Part shown: positions 18,765 through 28,598 of the stretch, piece by piece
Numbering within the stretch: position 1 is the stretch's first letter
Layout: every line of letters starts with the position of its first letter
Source: Seminavis robusta
Taxonomy: Eukaryota > Bacillariophyta > Bacillariophyceae > Naviculales > Naviculaceae
Length of the DNA: 46,467 bases
Assembly: GCA_903772945.1 (NCBI GenBank)
Contig: CAICTM010000821.1
Span: 1-46,467 of the forward strand
Direction of reading: 5' to 3'
Made by a program: the position numbers and the translations under genes
Notes under the pieces: generated by a model
What the model saw: the letters and a program-made list of their open reading frames with translations, nothing else
Database searches by the model: none
What the model was told of the DNA's origin: nothing

Positions 18765-19360
18765 GGTGGCAAAGAGGTTGTTTCTCTCGCCAGCGTGTCT
18801 CACCAATGCTGCTGCTGTTAGAAGTCACGCCGGGCTTGCCCGATGGACGCCTGCACCTCCAGTCGGTGATAACTCTGTCAAAACCGGTGATAAAGCTTTC
18901 TGGAGTCTGGCTTGACCCAGCCGCTGCCTCAGCTGTCCGCGCTCTAACTACTACTGGTAGCTAGGAAAGTTATGGGGGTACTGGTAATAGGTATGAAACT
19001 GTGGGTAACAGGCACCGTTGCCCAAATAGAGTCGGCACGTTGTTTTCAGCCTGATTCAGTTCCCTTTACATGACTCAGCTGCGTGGGAGTAGGGGCTGTG
19101 GTACTGTGGCTGGTACTGAAATTGGCACAGTGAATAAGCTCTGTTACCACCCACACCCTTGAGAATGGGTCAAGGGTGTGGGTGGAAACAGACCACAGCG
19201 ATTAGAGGACAGGGTGGAAACAGAAACCCAAGGGCATGAGTGTGGGTAGAAACAGTTCCAAGCGGATCCTGGGATCTACCAGCTGTCTAACAAAGTGAGA
19301 TGCCGGGACTAGCCAAAGGTCCAAACCAACCTACTTACACACAACACGACACATGTAGCA
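18765..19360. other. Intergenic region upstream of the RusA-like gene
   Basis: No gene seen. It holds the 5' side of the PD-(D/E)XK pseudogene, several short G/T-rich patches built from GGGTGTGGGT and GGTGGAAACAG words, and the strong hairpin at 19141-19191. The promoter of the RusA-like gene should lie within 19200-19360. Confidence 0.4.
19141..19191. repeat. Long near-perfect hairpin
   Basis: Arms 19141-19160 and 19172-19191 are complementary over 20 bases with a single A-A mismatch, around an 11-base loop. The core CCACCCACACCCTT pairs with AAGGGTGTGGGTGG. Further GGTGGAAACAG and GTGGGTAGAAACAG words occur at 19208-19256. It could be a foldback element or a regulatory or cruciform structure; it lies about 170 bp before the RusA-like start. 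Confidence 0.8.
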
Positions 19361-20323
19361 ATGTCCCCCATTTTTCTGTTGTGGTGTCAGCAGATCCCAG
19401 AACACTGCCATTTCACAGCAGATCTAGATCCTGCAGAAGTCTCGCAAGCAGCAGATACAGATGATGCCAACATGGTAGATGTCAACAACCTTATAGAGAT
19501 TCTCTCGGATGGAGAGGAAGGAAAAGGAGAGTACCAGAGTCAACAGGGTGTGGACAGCTACAAATTTACTGTGGCTGGTGATATTATCCCAAAACAATCC
19601 CCGAGGTTCCATGCCATGCAGTGTGGACTTACAAAGAAAGGTGGGAAAGTCAAAGGAATCCCATTCATCAAGCGGTGGACTTACAACCCACCAGAAGCAA
19701 AGATGAAACAGTTTGCAACTGAAGCTAGGAGTGAGCTTGGCATTGGTATTGGCGAACCACCTATTTTACCCGCAGGTCCAGTATGGGTTAGGGTGAGATT
19801 GTACAAGAGGCCTCCACAAAACATGTTCGTCAACGGAAACAGAACCAGACCCAAGGGAAAGCTATCACAAGTATCACAATCTAATAGCACAGAGTACACG
19901 ATAAGTATGAAACCAGACACAGATAACTGCCTCAAATTTGTGCTAGACGCATTGACTGGGGTTGGATGGATGGATGATTTCCAAGTTTGCAAGCTTGATG
20001 CTATGAAGTGCTACGACAGTGTTGCACCTTTCACAGGAAGGACCGATGTTGCCCCAATGTGGAAGAGAATGGAATCAAAAACTGTCAACTCCCCTGGCTA
20101 CGATTGGAACAGTGATGCTCTCAATGGGCCCAATTTTGTTGCTGGTGAGACATATTGCTGGACCATCACCAGCCACAGATTCCATCTCCGATGTCAACCC
20201 ACATGTTTGGCTTGGTGTGGCCAAACGCACACACACACTCCTCCCAACACAATTTTGCGGCTTCCAACAAGACTGTTGGGGTGTGTATGGGCTCATCACC
20301 CAAAGGACGATTGCTGCCTTTGA
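19361..20323 (+). CDS. RusA-like Holliday-junction resolvase
   Basis: Open frame of 320 residues. Residues about 65-225 match the RusA fold: an opening strand YKFTVAGDIIPKQSPRF, the exchange-helix region with YNPPEAKMKQF, the PVWVRVRLYKRP strand, then the acidic catalytic block KPDTDNCLKFVLDAL, and GWMDDFQVCKLDAMK. In bacterial RusA, three aspartates in these last blocks bind metal for junction cleavage; the matching Asp residues are present. An N-terminal extension has NLIEILSDGEEG, a good fit to a SUMO-interaction motif (hydrophobic core then acidic run), suggesting a nuclear, eukaryote-adapted protein. After about residue 240 the sequence looks unrelated (HTHTPP and Cys-rich), so the true 3' end may involve an intron near 20145. 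Met38 is an alternative start. Confidence 0.75.
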   Translation: MSPIFLLWCQQIPEHCHFTADLDPAEVSQAADTDDANMVDVNNLIEILSDGEEGKGEYQSQQGVDSYKFTVAGDIIPKQSPRFHAMQCGLTKKGGKVKGIPFIKRWTYNPPEAKMKQFATEARSELGIGIGEPPILPAGPVWVRVRLYKRPPQNMFVNGNRTRPKGKLSQVSQSNSTEYTISMKPDTDNCLKFVLDALTGVGWMDDFQVCKLDAMKCYDSVAPFTGRTDVAPMWKRMESKTVNSPGYDWNSDALNGPNFVAGETYCWTITSHRFHLRCQPTCLAWCGQTHTHTPPNTILRLPTRLLGCVWAHHPKDDCCL

Positions 20324-21190
20324 TAATGGTGGCCATGGGTACTGAAAAGAGACAGAACTAAAGATCTACTGTCATCTCTTAGAAGGAAGCAACATCCCTC
20401 TTTTTCCCCCTTAGAAGGAAGCTTCCGACTTCTGTACATCATGAGAAAGATGTGGGGCGCCATAATTCATGGATCTGTTTATTGGCAGGAAACCTGTTGC
20501 CTATGTGACTTGGGTACTTAGGCTGATTCAAAATGCTGTCTAGGGCTAAATTTATGTCCTTACTTATGCACTTTCTGCCAGTACCGGGAGTGTAGGATCG
20601 TACAGGGAATCCCCAGCATTCCAGGTTTCTGCCAGGGAGCTGGCGGCAGTTGGGTGTCAGTTACTCGAGATCTGATCACTGTTACCTGGAGGGGGTTGGT
20701 GTGTTTCCGATGGGTGTGGGGGTGTTACCAGTCGAATATGACTAGCTAGCTAGAGGACAGATACTGTCGAGACCAGACTACAGTGCACAATAGATGGATT
20801 TGGGCCAAGTGCTGGTGTTTCTACATCAATGCCTCCTTTGTAGGAGCTCTATCCCCACCAATTCACCACCATGTTGAATACCTAATTTATTCGAAACTCC
20901 CCGACCATGACGGCCACGTCAAAGTGCAAAAGGATTCGTGGGTTTTGCGGCACGGAAACGACCTTCACAGGTGCGCAACATCCTAGGCCCAGTTATGCTG
21001 TCGATACCCATTACCGCCAAACAGTGCATAGCGGAGACTTTACTGCAGTAGGAACCATTCCCCTGTTTCGTGGAATCGGTTTTCTCCCGCTACCCAGACT
21101 TCGACATAGAAGTCGATGTAGTTGTCCAGATTGAACCAAAGAGAGTGTTGTAAGATGAATGTAATGTCCGCTCTGGATTACACTTTGTTC
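20324..21190. other. Intergenic region downstream of the RusA-like gene
   Basis: No convincing gene. A duplicated word (CTTAGAAGGAAGC) is at 20378-20390 and 20411-20423. A coding-like but broken patch at 20900-21150 reads TTFTGAQHPRPSYAVDTHY and, in another frame, FSRYPDFDIEVDVVVQIEPK. It may be a gene relic or exons I cannot join. Confidence 0.35.
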
Positions 21191-21640
21191 TTAGGTAGTA
21201 AAGAAGGTGATGCATTCTTGCATTCCTTCACTATGGCCTTCAATGACTGTAAGGCAGTGGGATAACATGAGCTTTTTTTCAATTGATTTTTGATGGCGGC
21301 CGGGCATATAACGTTCCAGAGTGCATACGGCGTAGGGACCTCCCGTGGGCTTTTTGCTGAACCAAAAGGCTGGTTGGCCTTCCCAGAAGACGAACCACCA
21401 CTTCATTACTTCGTTATCGTCAATGGCTTTAACATCGTTGGCTATACCACACCCTCCGGTTTTACTTATGTCAGCAAAGTTGAATCTGGTTAAGCCGAGT
21501 CGGTCTTGGAATTCATCCAGATGCAGTTGAATTAAAAAGGCAGCACTGTTGTGCTTGGCCTGACATGATTTAGAAGCTGAAGCATAGAAGTCAACGGAGA
21601 TTTCAGCTAGTGACCCTTTCGATCCTTGGGATGATCCCAT
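21191..21640 (-). CDS. Hypothetical protein, 149 residues
   Basis: Complete single-exon frame from the ATG at 21640 (MGSSQGSKGSLAEIS) to the stop at 21191-21193. The product is compact, with a Trp/Phe-rich middle (MKWWFVFWEGQPAFWFS) and a Gly patch (KTGGCGIAND). No signal peptide or membrane helix. Composition and the absence of stops suggest a real small gene, but I do not recognise it. It faces away from the gene at 22186, with a 545-bp shared upstream region that could act as a bidirectional promoter. It could be a fragment of a larger spliced gene. Confidence 0.45.
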   Translation of the reverse strand: MGSSQGSKGSLAEISVDFYASASKSCQAKHNSAAFLIQLHLDEFQDRLGLTRFNFADISKTGGCGIANDVKAIDDNEVMKWWFVFWEGQPAFWFSKKPTGGPYAVCTLERYMPGRHQKSIEKKLMLSHCLTVIEGHSEGMQECITFFTT

Positions 21641-22185
21641 CGTGGTCCTTTTGGTGTCCTGGGCGTTTGAAAACTTAAATTGTTAGCGTTTCTTCTTGGA
21701 TGTTGGAAGTATTTAGATTCGATTCGTGAGAGAGCTTCTGAGTGAGGTATGCGGTAGGGTCGTTGGTTACACGTGTATATAACCAACTCATTTGTCGGTT
21801 CAATAGGGCACCGAATTGGACTTTGATGAAAGGTCGGAGAGGAGGCATCGTCTATTACTTATTAGATGTTTTCTGCCAGGCAAACTACTAGTAACCACAG
21901 TTTAAGGTTCTCGACTGTTGATTGGAACTTCGATTTTGGCGCGAACTACATCGGATGCACCTCGAGTTCACCAGGTACTAGTACTTGGTAGAGGTGCCCT
22001 TTTAGAACCTGAGCCTTATTGCTGGTATCGTTGTCAAAACTTGCTTCCGACAATATTTTAGCTCTTTGCTGGTTTCTCCATTGTTTTCCTCGACAATGTC
22101 ATGTCTTCGATCACAAACTGCTGCCCAAATCGAATCGCCAAAACACCACACACGTCCTCCTCCACTGTTTGAGTGAGAAAAGACC
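21641..22185. promoter_or_regulatory. Shared upstream region of a divergent gene pair
   Basis: 545 bp between two start codons on opposite strands, with no coding signal of its own. No clear TATA box; a mixed region with CTAC and GGTACTAG words. Called regulatory by position only. Confidence 0.3.
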
Positions 22186-23523
22186 ATGGCGGCACCATTG
22201 AAGGCTTACCAAAAGCTCAGTGCCGAGGAGGAGTTCTCCTGCATTGCGTCCTTCCGTATTGGCGCTCCTTCAGGATTCGATCGGGAGGAACCGCTTGGAG
22301 ATCCTGAGGACTCGGATGCAACCGTTCAGTCGGACTACAGCGAAAATAGTAATGAAGAAGAAGACGATATCGACGACGAGTATGTGGGCGCGTATGGAGA
22401 GAGTTTTGCCGAGGATGGATTAGTCTGGGACGATTACCTGCAAGATCAACATGAACGGCAAGAGGAATCAATCCTAAGAAGCGAAAGAGAGGGTGATCGC
22501 CGCAGGAGGAGGTGGGAGAAGGCCAACGGTCGTACCAAAAAGATGCAGGATATGAAGCGGCAAGTCATGGACGTCGTGGCGATGGTGGGCACATGCACTC
22601 ACTGGAGGGACACTCTCACCAACGATCATCTTGCGAGTTGCAGACGCTGCTTTGGAAACCCATTGTCCATTGGTTGTTCCCCAACACCAGCCTCGAAGCT
22701 GTGTTAGATCCGAGTTTTGGGTACTTTCGAGCTTTACAGCTGTTGATTGTTTCGATTGGAAATCATTCTGCTGAAGCTGCCTCTGCCTCTCTGCAAAGGA
22801 AAAGAATCAGCTCTTGTCGCGTATGAAAAACAAGGATCTGGAAGCGGCCATCTTTGTAATTCTATTTCGATACAAAGGGCAATACGGAACGAGAACATTC
22901 CTTGGTGTTAGCAAACTGAATGCTGACCAAAGTGTTTGACATTCCAGCTTCCCGGTTTCGATAGTCTGTGTGATAACAAAAGATCAAAATGGTGGAAGAA
23001 AGCAAAGAGGGATATGCGTCAAAGCGGTCTGCTTCCCAAACCAACCAAGCGGCAGAGGTCTTGCTATTACTGGGAGCAGAGCAACGAAGACGACAGCGAC
23101 AACGATTCTACTTCCAGTGGGTCGTTCGACATGGATTGGTCCAAAATTGACGACGATGGGGCATCATATTTCCCTTTTGCAAGTATCTACTTAGTGGACC
23201 CACAGTCTTTGTTCGTCCCGGTGAAGATGTATCATGGCTGCCCAAAATAGAGAACTTGTTGCTGTCCTGAGGAGTTGAGTTCGGAAGACTGCTGCGAAGA
23301 AAGCATCACAGCCCATCTGCCAGAACATGGCAGATCTAGGTTGCGTCCAGCCTTGCGATCTGCCTTGCTACTCGATGGAGGTGTGACTGTTGTGTACAGC
23401 GGCTACGAGGGCCATTTCACGGAGGAAGACAAGGAAAGGGATCCATATGGATCCGCCGACAAGGATGAAGCTCAGCTTCGTTTTGACGATCTGAGGGGAT
23501 GCTTTCTGGGAGTCCACGGTTAA
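22186..23523 (+). CDS. Hypothetical acidic protein, spliced
   Basis: My gene model: exon 1 22186-22584, a 59-bp intron (22585 GTGGGC to CAG at 22643, phase 0), exon 2 22644-22819, an intron from GTATGA at 22820 to the ATTCCAG acceptor near 22948, and exon 3 from about 22949. Both joins restore the frame: the second joins SSCR to LPGFDSLCDNKRSKWWKK. Exon 3 meets a TAG at 23248-23250. The same frame then stays open to a TAA at 23521-23523 (SALLLDGGVTVVYSGYEGHF), so a third small intron or a nonsense mutation lies near 23250. The N-terminal half is D/E-rich, then strongly basic (RRRRRWEKANGRTKK). No known domain. A nuclear or regulatory role is only a guess from composition. Confidence 0.5.
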
Positions 23524-24242
23524 TTATCGGAATGAAGAGTCATCGCAGCGGACTTTTCAGTGCGCGAGAGCTGTCCCTTTTGTGAGTGTCTCCCATTGTT
23601 GCTACATGTATAACATATAAACTAGTTTCTTCAATGTTCATTGCATCTGTGCCTTCTGTGTAATCTCTTGCCATTACTGTACCGGTGAGGTACGCCTCCT
23701 CTGGAGAATCTACGCAACCAACCCCATCCCAGTGACAAGCAAAAGATCCGCAATTTAAGCGGGAGATCCCTTCGAAAGGGCCGGAAATCACGATTTTATG
23801 AATCTAACCAAATTGATCAATTCGAAACCTAAATATAAAACCGAAACCCAAATATAAAACCGAAACCTAAATATAAAATCGAAAGCAAATTACTATGGTA
23901 ATTAACTAGTAAAATCAAGCCGAAACCAAAATATAAGATCGAAACCAAAATATAAAACCGAAACCTAAATATAAAATCGAAACACAAGTATAAATCGGAA
24001 TTTGGTGTAAATCGCCATTTCGGGCCCTTTCTTCCTCCAAAGGACGCTCGGTACCTGGTACAAGTTAAAAAATTCGATGTACTGGAAACTATCATAGCGA
24101 TTTCCCGCTTCTCAAACTGTGACTGGGATGAAGAAAGCGACGTGACTGCTCAGAAGCCTTGACCCCAAAGACAGTTCGATCCAACAGGATCTCGCTGTGG
24201 AGACGTTCATTGTGAATATGCATCATTGCTGGTCAAGGAGAA
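23524..24242. other. Intergenic region with minisatellite
   Basis: No gene seen except a possible lost first exon of the next gene around 24110-24160 (SRFSNCDWDEESDVTAQKP). The minisatellite at 23822-24000 fills its middle. Confidence 0.4.
23822..24000. repeat. A/T-rich minisatellite, about 19-bp unit
   Basis: About seven imperfect copies of a unit close to AAATATAAAACCGAAACCT, in two blocks separated by a unique stretch near 23886-23920. Variation sits in the ATC/ACC and CCT/CCC positions. Confidence 0.85.
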
Positions 24243-24854
24243 ATTGCCAACTATGATTTCAACGATCCTGGCTTTTCATCCTGTTCTGAATGTTTTCAAG
24301 GAAACACGGGTTACCACGGCGTATCCATGGAGGTGAATACCAACAAGTATGGCAGATGGGAAAATGGAGCCAAAAGTGGAGGCATGATGATTGAAATGGA
24401 GAATCCCGAGTTGTTTTACGTGTATGGCGACGATTGTTGGATCATCACAGAGGCAGGGTTTGAAAAGACTCTGAACTTTAAGAGCGCAGTGGATGAGGGC
24501 ACTGTTTCCTTTGACTTCTTTATGAAAGATATCGATATGACGGGCGATGTCGGCACTCAGGCAGAAATCTTTTTGTTTTGGGATGGTGCTGGTGACACTG
24601 CTTTGGGAAGCAATCCCCGATATGTGAGCAGCATAGCTATGGCTTCCGACTACCCACTGAAAACATGGAATTCCTTCAGCAAAACTTTCAGTTCAACTTC
24701 TGACACGGCCGCCACAAGCCACACATTGACCATTGGAATGGACATGCAAGCAATGAGGTTAACTTGTGAACCCCATGAAAGCGACAATGGTCAGGGAAAC
24801 AAATACGTACTCCGCATCGACAATGTCGAAGTGACAACCAAGACAAGTAACTAG
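24243..24854 (+). CDS. Probable beta-sandwich (CBM-like) domain protein, partial 5' end
   Basis: Open from about 24243 (IANYDFNDPGFSSCSECF) to the stop at 24852-24854. The first ATG is at 24327, but the conserved part begins earlier, so an upstream exon joined at an AG near 24237 is likely. The sequence alternates short hydrophobic strands with polar loops (TVSFDFFMKDIDM, AEIFLFWDGAGDT, SHTLTIGMDMQ) and ends in YVLRIDNVEV. This resembles carbohydrate-binding-module-like jelly-roll domains in secreted algal proteins, by pattern only. Cys pairs near the N-terminus would suit an extracellular protein. The C-terminal half and 3' UTR are duplicated at 25400-25830. Confidence 0.55.
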   Translation: MANYDFNDPGFSSCSECFQGNTGYHGVSMEVNTNKYGRWENGAKSGGMMIEMENPELFYVYGDDCWIITEAGFEKTLNFKSAVDEGTVSFDFFMKDIDMTGDVGTQAEIFLFWDGAGDTALGSNPRYVSSIAMASDYPLKTWNSFSKTFSSTSDTAATSHTLTIGMDMQAMRLTCEPHESDNGQGNKYVLRIDNVEVTTKTSN

Positions 24855-25399
24855 CTAGCCCGTTTTAATAACTTAATACATTAGATAAATGATACCGGTA
24901 CGAAACGACTCAATACCTGATGGTCATCTCTGACGAGGACAACTTGCTTCTTTCAAACAAAGTGAACCAAAACCTGCCCGAACAAGCACCTCAGAGTTAC
25001 TTTCCCCATGACCCTGAGGATCCTCTCCTCTAGAGGCACTACCTGTTAGCTAGAAAAAAGTTACTATGGGAGCGTCCTTGGGAGGGTCAGAGTATGAGAC
25101 TGACAACCCCACCCAAAAGAGGCTGAAGAGAAGATCTAATCTTTAGACGAAGACTTTTAATTAAAAAGCTATTAAAACGACGGAGGATGCACAAACGCAC
25201 CAACGCCATGAATGAGCAATAGCGAGGAGATCCTGGTGGCTGGAAGCGAATCGAATCGTTCTGCTGGGCTGGGGATCGAGGCTCCTGTGTAGTTTATCAC
25301 TAGCGAGCTGGGCTTGGTGAGACCAAGTCACCCATACCGGTACAATTACATGCATCTACCCATACTACATGTACACGCAGCTTCAATTTAGATCAAGCC
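24855..25399. other. Spacer between duplicated genes
   Basis: Contains the 3' flank of the first copy, whose words (GACGAGGACA) recur after the second copy, and no further gene. Short CTAGCTAG words flank the gene ends. Confidence 0.35.
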
Positions 25400-25726
25400 A
25401 TGACAGACGATTTTGGCACACTGGCGAAAGTCTTGTTGTTTTGGGATGGTGCTGGTGACACCACTGTTGGAAGCATTCCCATTTATTTAAGCAATGTTGC
25501 TTGGAATTCAAACTACGCCCTGAAAACATGGAATTCCTTCAGCAAGACTTTCAGTGCCAGTTCTGACACAGCTGCCACAAGCCATACATTGACCATTGGA
25601 ATGAACATGCAAGCATCGAGATCACCCAACACTTGTGAACCCTCTGAAGGTGAAAATGGTATGGGAAACAAATACATACTCCGTATCGACAACAATTTCA
25701 AAGTGACAAGGATGACAACAAACTAG
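25400..25726 (+). pseudogene. Partial paralog of the preceding beta-sandwich gene
   Basis: A 108-residue frame closely matching the C-terminal half of the gene at 24243-24854: VLLFWDGAGDTTVGS, ALKTWNSFSKTF, AATSHTLTIGMNMQA, NKYILRIDN. The N-terminal half (the DFNDPGF and YGDDCW region) is absent upstream, so this copy is truncated or its first exons are elsewhere. The match extends past the stop into the 3' flank, showing a segmental tandem duplication. The third codon positions differ often, so the duplication is not very recent. Confidence 0.6.
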
Positions 25727-28337
25727 TTAGCTAGAGAAGTTTCTAATCCAGTAGAGCGATAAAGCAATGGTACCATGCAACTCAACTCAATGAATCTCTA
25801 GTCTTTGCAGACGAGGACAGCTCAAAGGAACCCGAATCGAATCTGCTAACGACAGCCCAATCCGTGAGGTTTCCTCGCGACTTAATGATGGGGGTTTCAA
25901 AGGGGGCTAGTTAAAACATTTTTTGGCAGGGCTTTACTATGAAAATATCAGTGGCAGGACCAATTTTTCAATCAGGTATACGGAGGCTTTTGAGCAGGTT
26001 GGCACAGTCATGGTAAAGCACACACCTATTGTTGTGTACGCTGAACGAGGTAGATCTGACAAAGACAGAACCGGCAGCTGTGAAAAAGCTATGGAGAGAA
26101 AATGAGATGGGGCGATCTACACCCGGTAATCTGAGAGGGGGAACAGGAGCTTGTTGCTGCATTGCTGCTGTGTTCAACAACTGTGCAAAATTGGGGTACC
26201 AACGCGCTCTCCCCACCCAACACGAAGCACCACTGAGGAGACAGACGCGAACCACAAGACAGAAGCCCAACTGGTGCCGACATCATAAGATTGAATCATT
26301 CCTTCACTTGCCCAAGAGATACTTCACCCAAAATGCATAAAACTCAGCAACATCGCCGTTGCCTTGTTGCTGGCTGATTGCTCCTGTTGCTCCTGTTGTT
26401 GTTGCCGTTCGAAATTTCCTTGTTGCCTGTTGTTGTTGCTTTGATTCCTGCTGCGGCTGTCAAGAGGCTGGCTCAGGTTCTAGTGGCCCATGTTAACCGG
26501 CAAACAGCATGGCTCACTCCTCCCAAGATTTATGGATCACTTGGCACACCACTTGCACAGCCGTGTAAAGGAATAGCATAAAGCACAGCAATCCATCACA
26601 ACCACAATGGTACTGGACGTCCAGTGGTAGCTCCATTTTGCTCCAGTTGTTGCCGTACCGGTTCTTCGATTGCTCCATCCTCATTGTTGATGTGGTCTTC
26701 ATTATTTGTTGACTATCCTCATTGTCAATGTCTTTTTGAACGTGGAGATTAGATAGTGCGAGTGGCTGGATAATGGCTACTATGATATGGAGCGAAGCCT
26801 TGAATCCAATCCTCTTGAACGAACCGTTGAATCCCTCTCTACTCTAGCTAGACCGGCGGCATTGGCTGGCTGAACGAGTGGAGGAGTGAATCGGTTGCAC
26901 CACTATTGTCTCCCCTATCAAGCCTCACTCAAGCCGACCGTCTCCGGTGCAGAATGGAAAGCCATCCCTCATCATTGAATCCTATGGACCATGGGACGGC
27001 AGTCAGTTCTCGGCCGATGACAGTCAAGTTGATGGAATTTGTCTTCTTCAGTTCAGCACAGAAAGCAAAACCCATATTTATTTCTTGTTTTCTCTGCTGT
27101 ACAGCCGATGGCCGATGAACGAACGTTTCGAGCTAATGCTATGGATAACAAGAGGCTGGTGTCGACGACAAATTTCTATTTACGGAGGACCAGCTTTCAA
27201 TTGCTATGGACGAGGCTCTTTTAAATCCAACACTATCACCAGCCCGGGCAAAGCCGTAGTGGAGCTCTTGAAGACAACAGTCAAGCTTTTTGCCAGTAAT
27301 AGTAGGAAAAATTCAGGAGTTTGGAATGTCCATTCTTGCCAACACTGCACAGAGGCAGAGGGATATACTTCTAATAGTTCATTCTATCTGAAAGCTACCA
27401 TAAAAATGGAAGTTGCAGTTCTAGTTGGAACTACTACTGCAAAGAAGTGCAGTGTGTTGGATGGCATTGTTGTAATTGTCTCACATCCTACATCAAAAGT
27501 GACATCGTTCCTGGTTCCTTGCCTGGCTGTGTGTTGCACAATTGGTTGTTGCCAATAGATAATGCTTGTCGACGGATAAATCGCAATGGTAATGGCTGCT
27601 GACTGGCTGTAGCCGATGCAGTAGTGATTGCTCGTGGATTCCAACAACTGTGCCATACTTGCCCACATACAATGTACACCAAACTCTCTTCTCCAACCAC
27701 TTTTATTGCAGTGTTTGAACCGTTGGTATCCTAGTTGGCATCGACACTATCCATACCACCCAGCCACAGTACTTGGTTGTTTGGGCCTTATCGTGGAGAA
27801 AGTCTGACTGCAGTGTGGTCTCAGAGCAATTTTCTCACATCCTACAACTTTACTGCTGCAGTCGCCCATTTTGTACTCTAGTTGGGATTCCTATAAGGCC
27901 TACCAGGTCTGGCAATTACAGGGCACTGCACTGTGTCTGTTGTGATCAGTAATTCCTTGCTTCAATTGCAACAATTCCTCTTGGATTGTAGTGGAAGGGA
28001 CGAAGCCACAAGAGACAAGTGATGACGCGATGACGGTGTTTTATCTGTGGTGGTGTGCATATAAAAATGTCAAATTGGCATCAAACCCGTTCCCTCTTCC
28101 TTTGCTCCTGGGACTGTACTGGTACAGCTACAGCAGCTGCTACATTACTGGCTAAAAGGAAAACTGTCTAATTGGCATCAAACCTGTTCCCTTTTCCTCA
28201 AATCTCAAATTACAGCTTCCCTTTACTAACTCAGCTGGCTGTGATCTCCTTGGCTGTGATCTCCTTGGCTGTGATCTCCTTGGAGCCTCACCCACTTTCC
28301 GCACCATCATGCATGCATCTGCCGTGGATCCCACGTT
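25727..28337. other. Gene-poor intergenic region
   Basis: 2.6 kb with no gene I can support. Open frames at 26029-26340 and 26947-27558 (203 residues) lack recognisable motifs and have unusual Cys/Trp/Ser composition, so I left them out. It contains TTGTTG/CTGTTG low-complexity stretches (26380-26450), a 33-bp repeated segment (28069-28101 and 28166-28198) and the 15-bp triple repeat at 28237-28281. Confidence 0.4.
28237..28281. repeat. Three copies of a 15-bp unit
   Basis: GGCTGTGATCTCCTT three times in perfect tandem. It gives an RRSQP repeat in one minus frame, which I do not treat as a gene. Confidence 0.95.
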
Positions 28338-28342
28338 TGTTC

Positions 28343-28472
28343 GAAAAAGGCTGATGGTGGTGTTGATAAAGAGGTTGCTATAGTGTTGAGTGTGTTACTA
28401 CTTGGTTGTTGTGGTTGATTTTAGTAATCTGGTAACTGGATAGTCATAAATCGCTACCACAGGTCATTTTCG
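28343..28472 (-). repeat. 3' LTR (minus strand) of copia element
   Basis: 130 bp, identical to 34953-35082. Taking the TGTTC duplication as flank gives ends CGAAAATG...CCTTTTTC on the element strand, not the usual TG...CA. Confidence 0.93.
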
Positions 28473-28598
28473 GTCCCCTCAAGCTAGAGGGGGATCTATC
28501 TCACGCTAGATTGCACTTGACATGGGAAAACAGACTTCGGAAGTCTGAAACAGGATGTACCCTTGGGGCATGGCCCCTTGGAGGCTCAGACCTGCCGT

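Noticed and set aside
18331..18964. Plus-strand open frames with Cys/Ser runs opposite the PD-(D/E)XK gene
   Set aside because: Antisense of the Q/L coiled coil and nuclease-like sequence; the minus strand has the meaningful motifs.
23829..24095. Phe/Tyr/Gly-rich minus-strand frame (YLGFGFIF repeats)
   Set aside because: Product of the 19-bp A/T-rich minisatellite.
26947..27558. 203-residue plus-strand open frame
   Set aside because: No motif, odd Cys/Trp/Ser-rich composition and no neighbouring signals; an open frame of this size is plausible by chance in this sequence.
28152..28334. Small frame with RRSQP repeats
   Set aside because: Explained entirely by the 15-bp tandem repeat.
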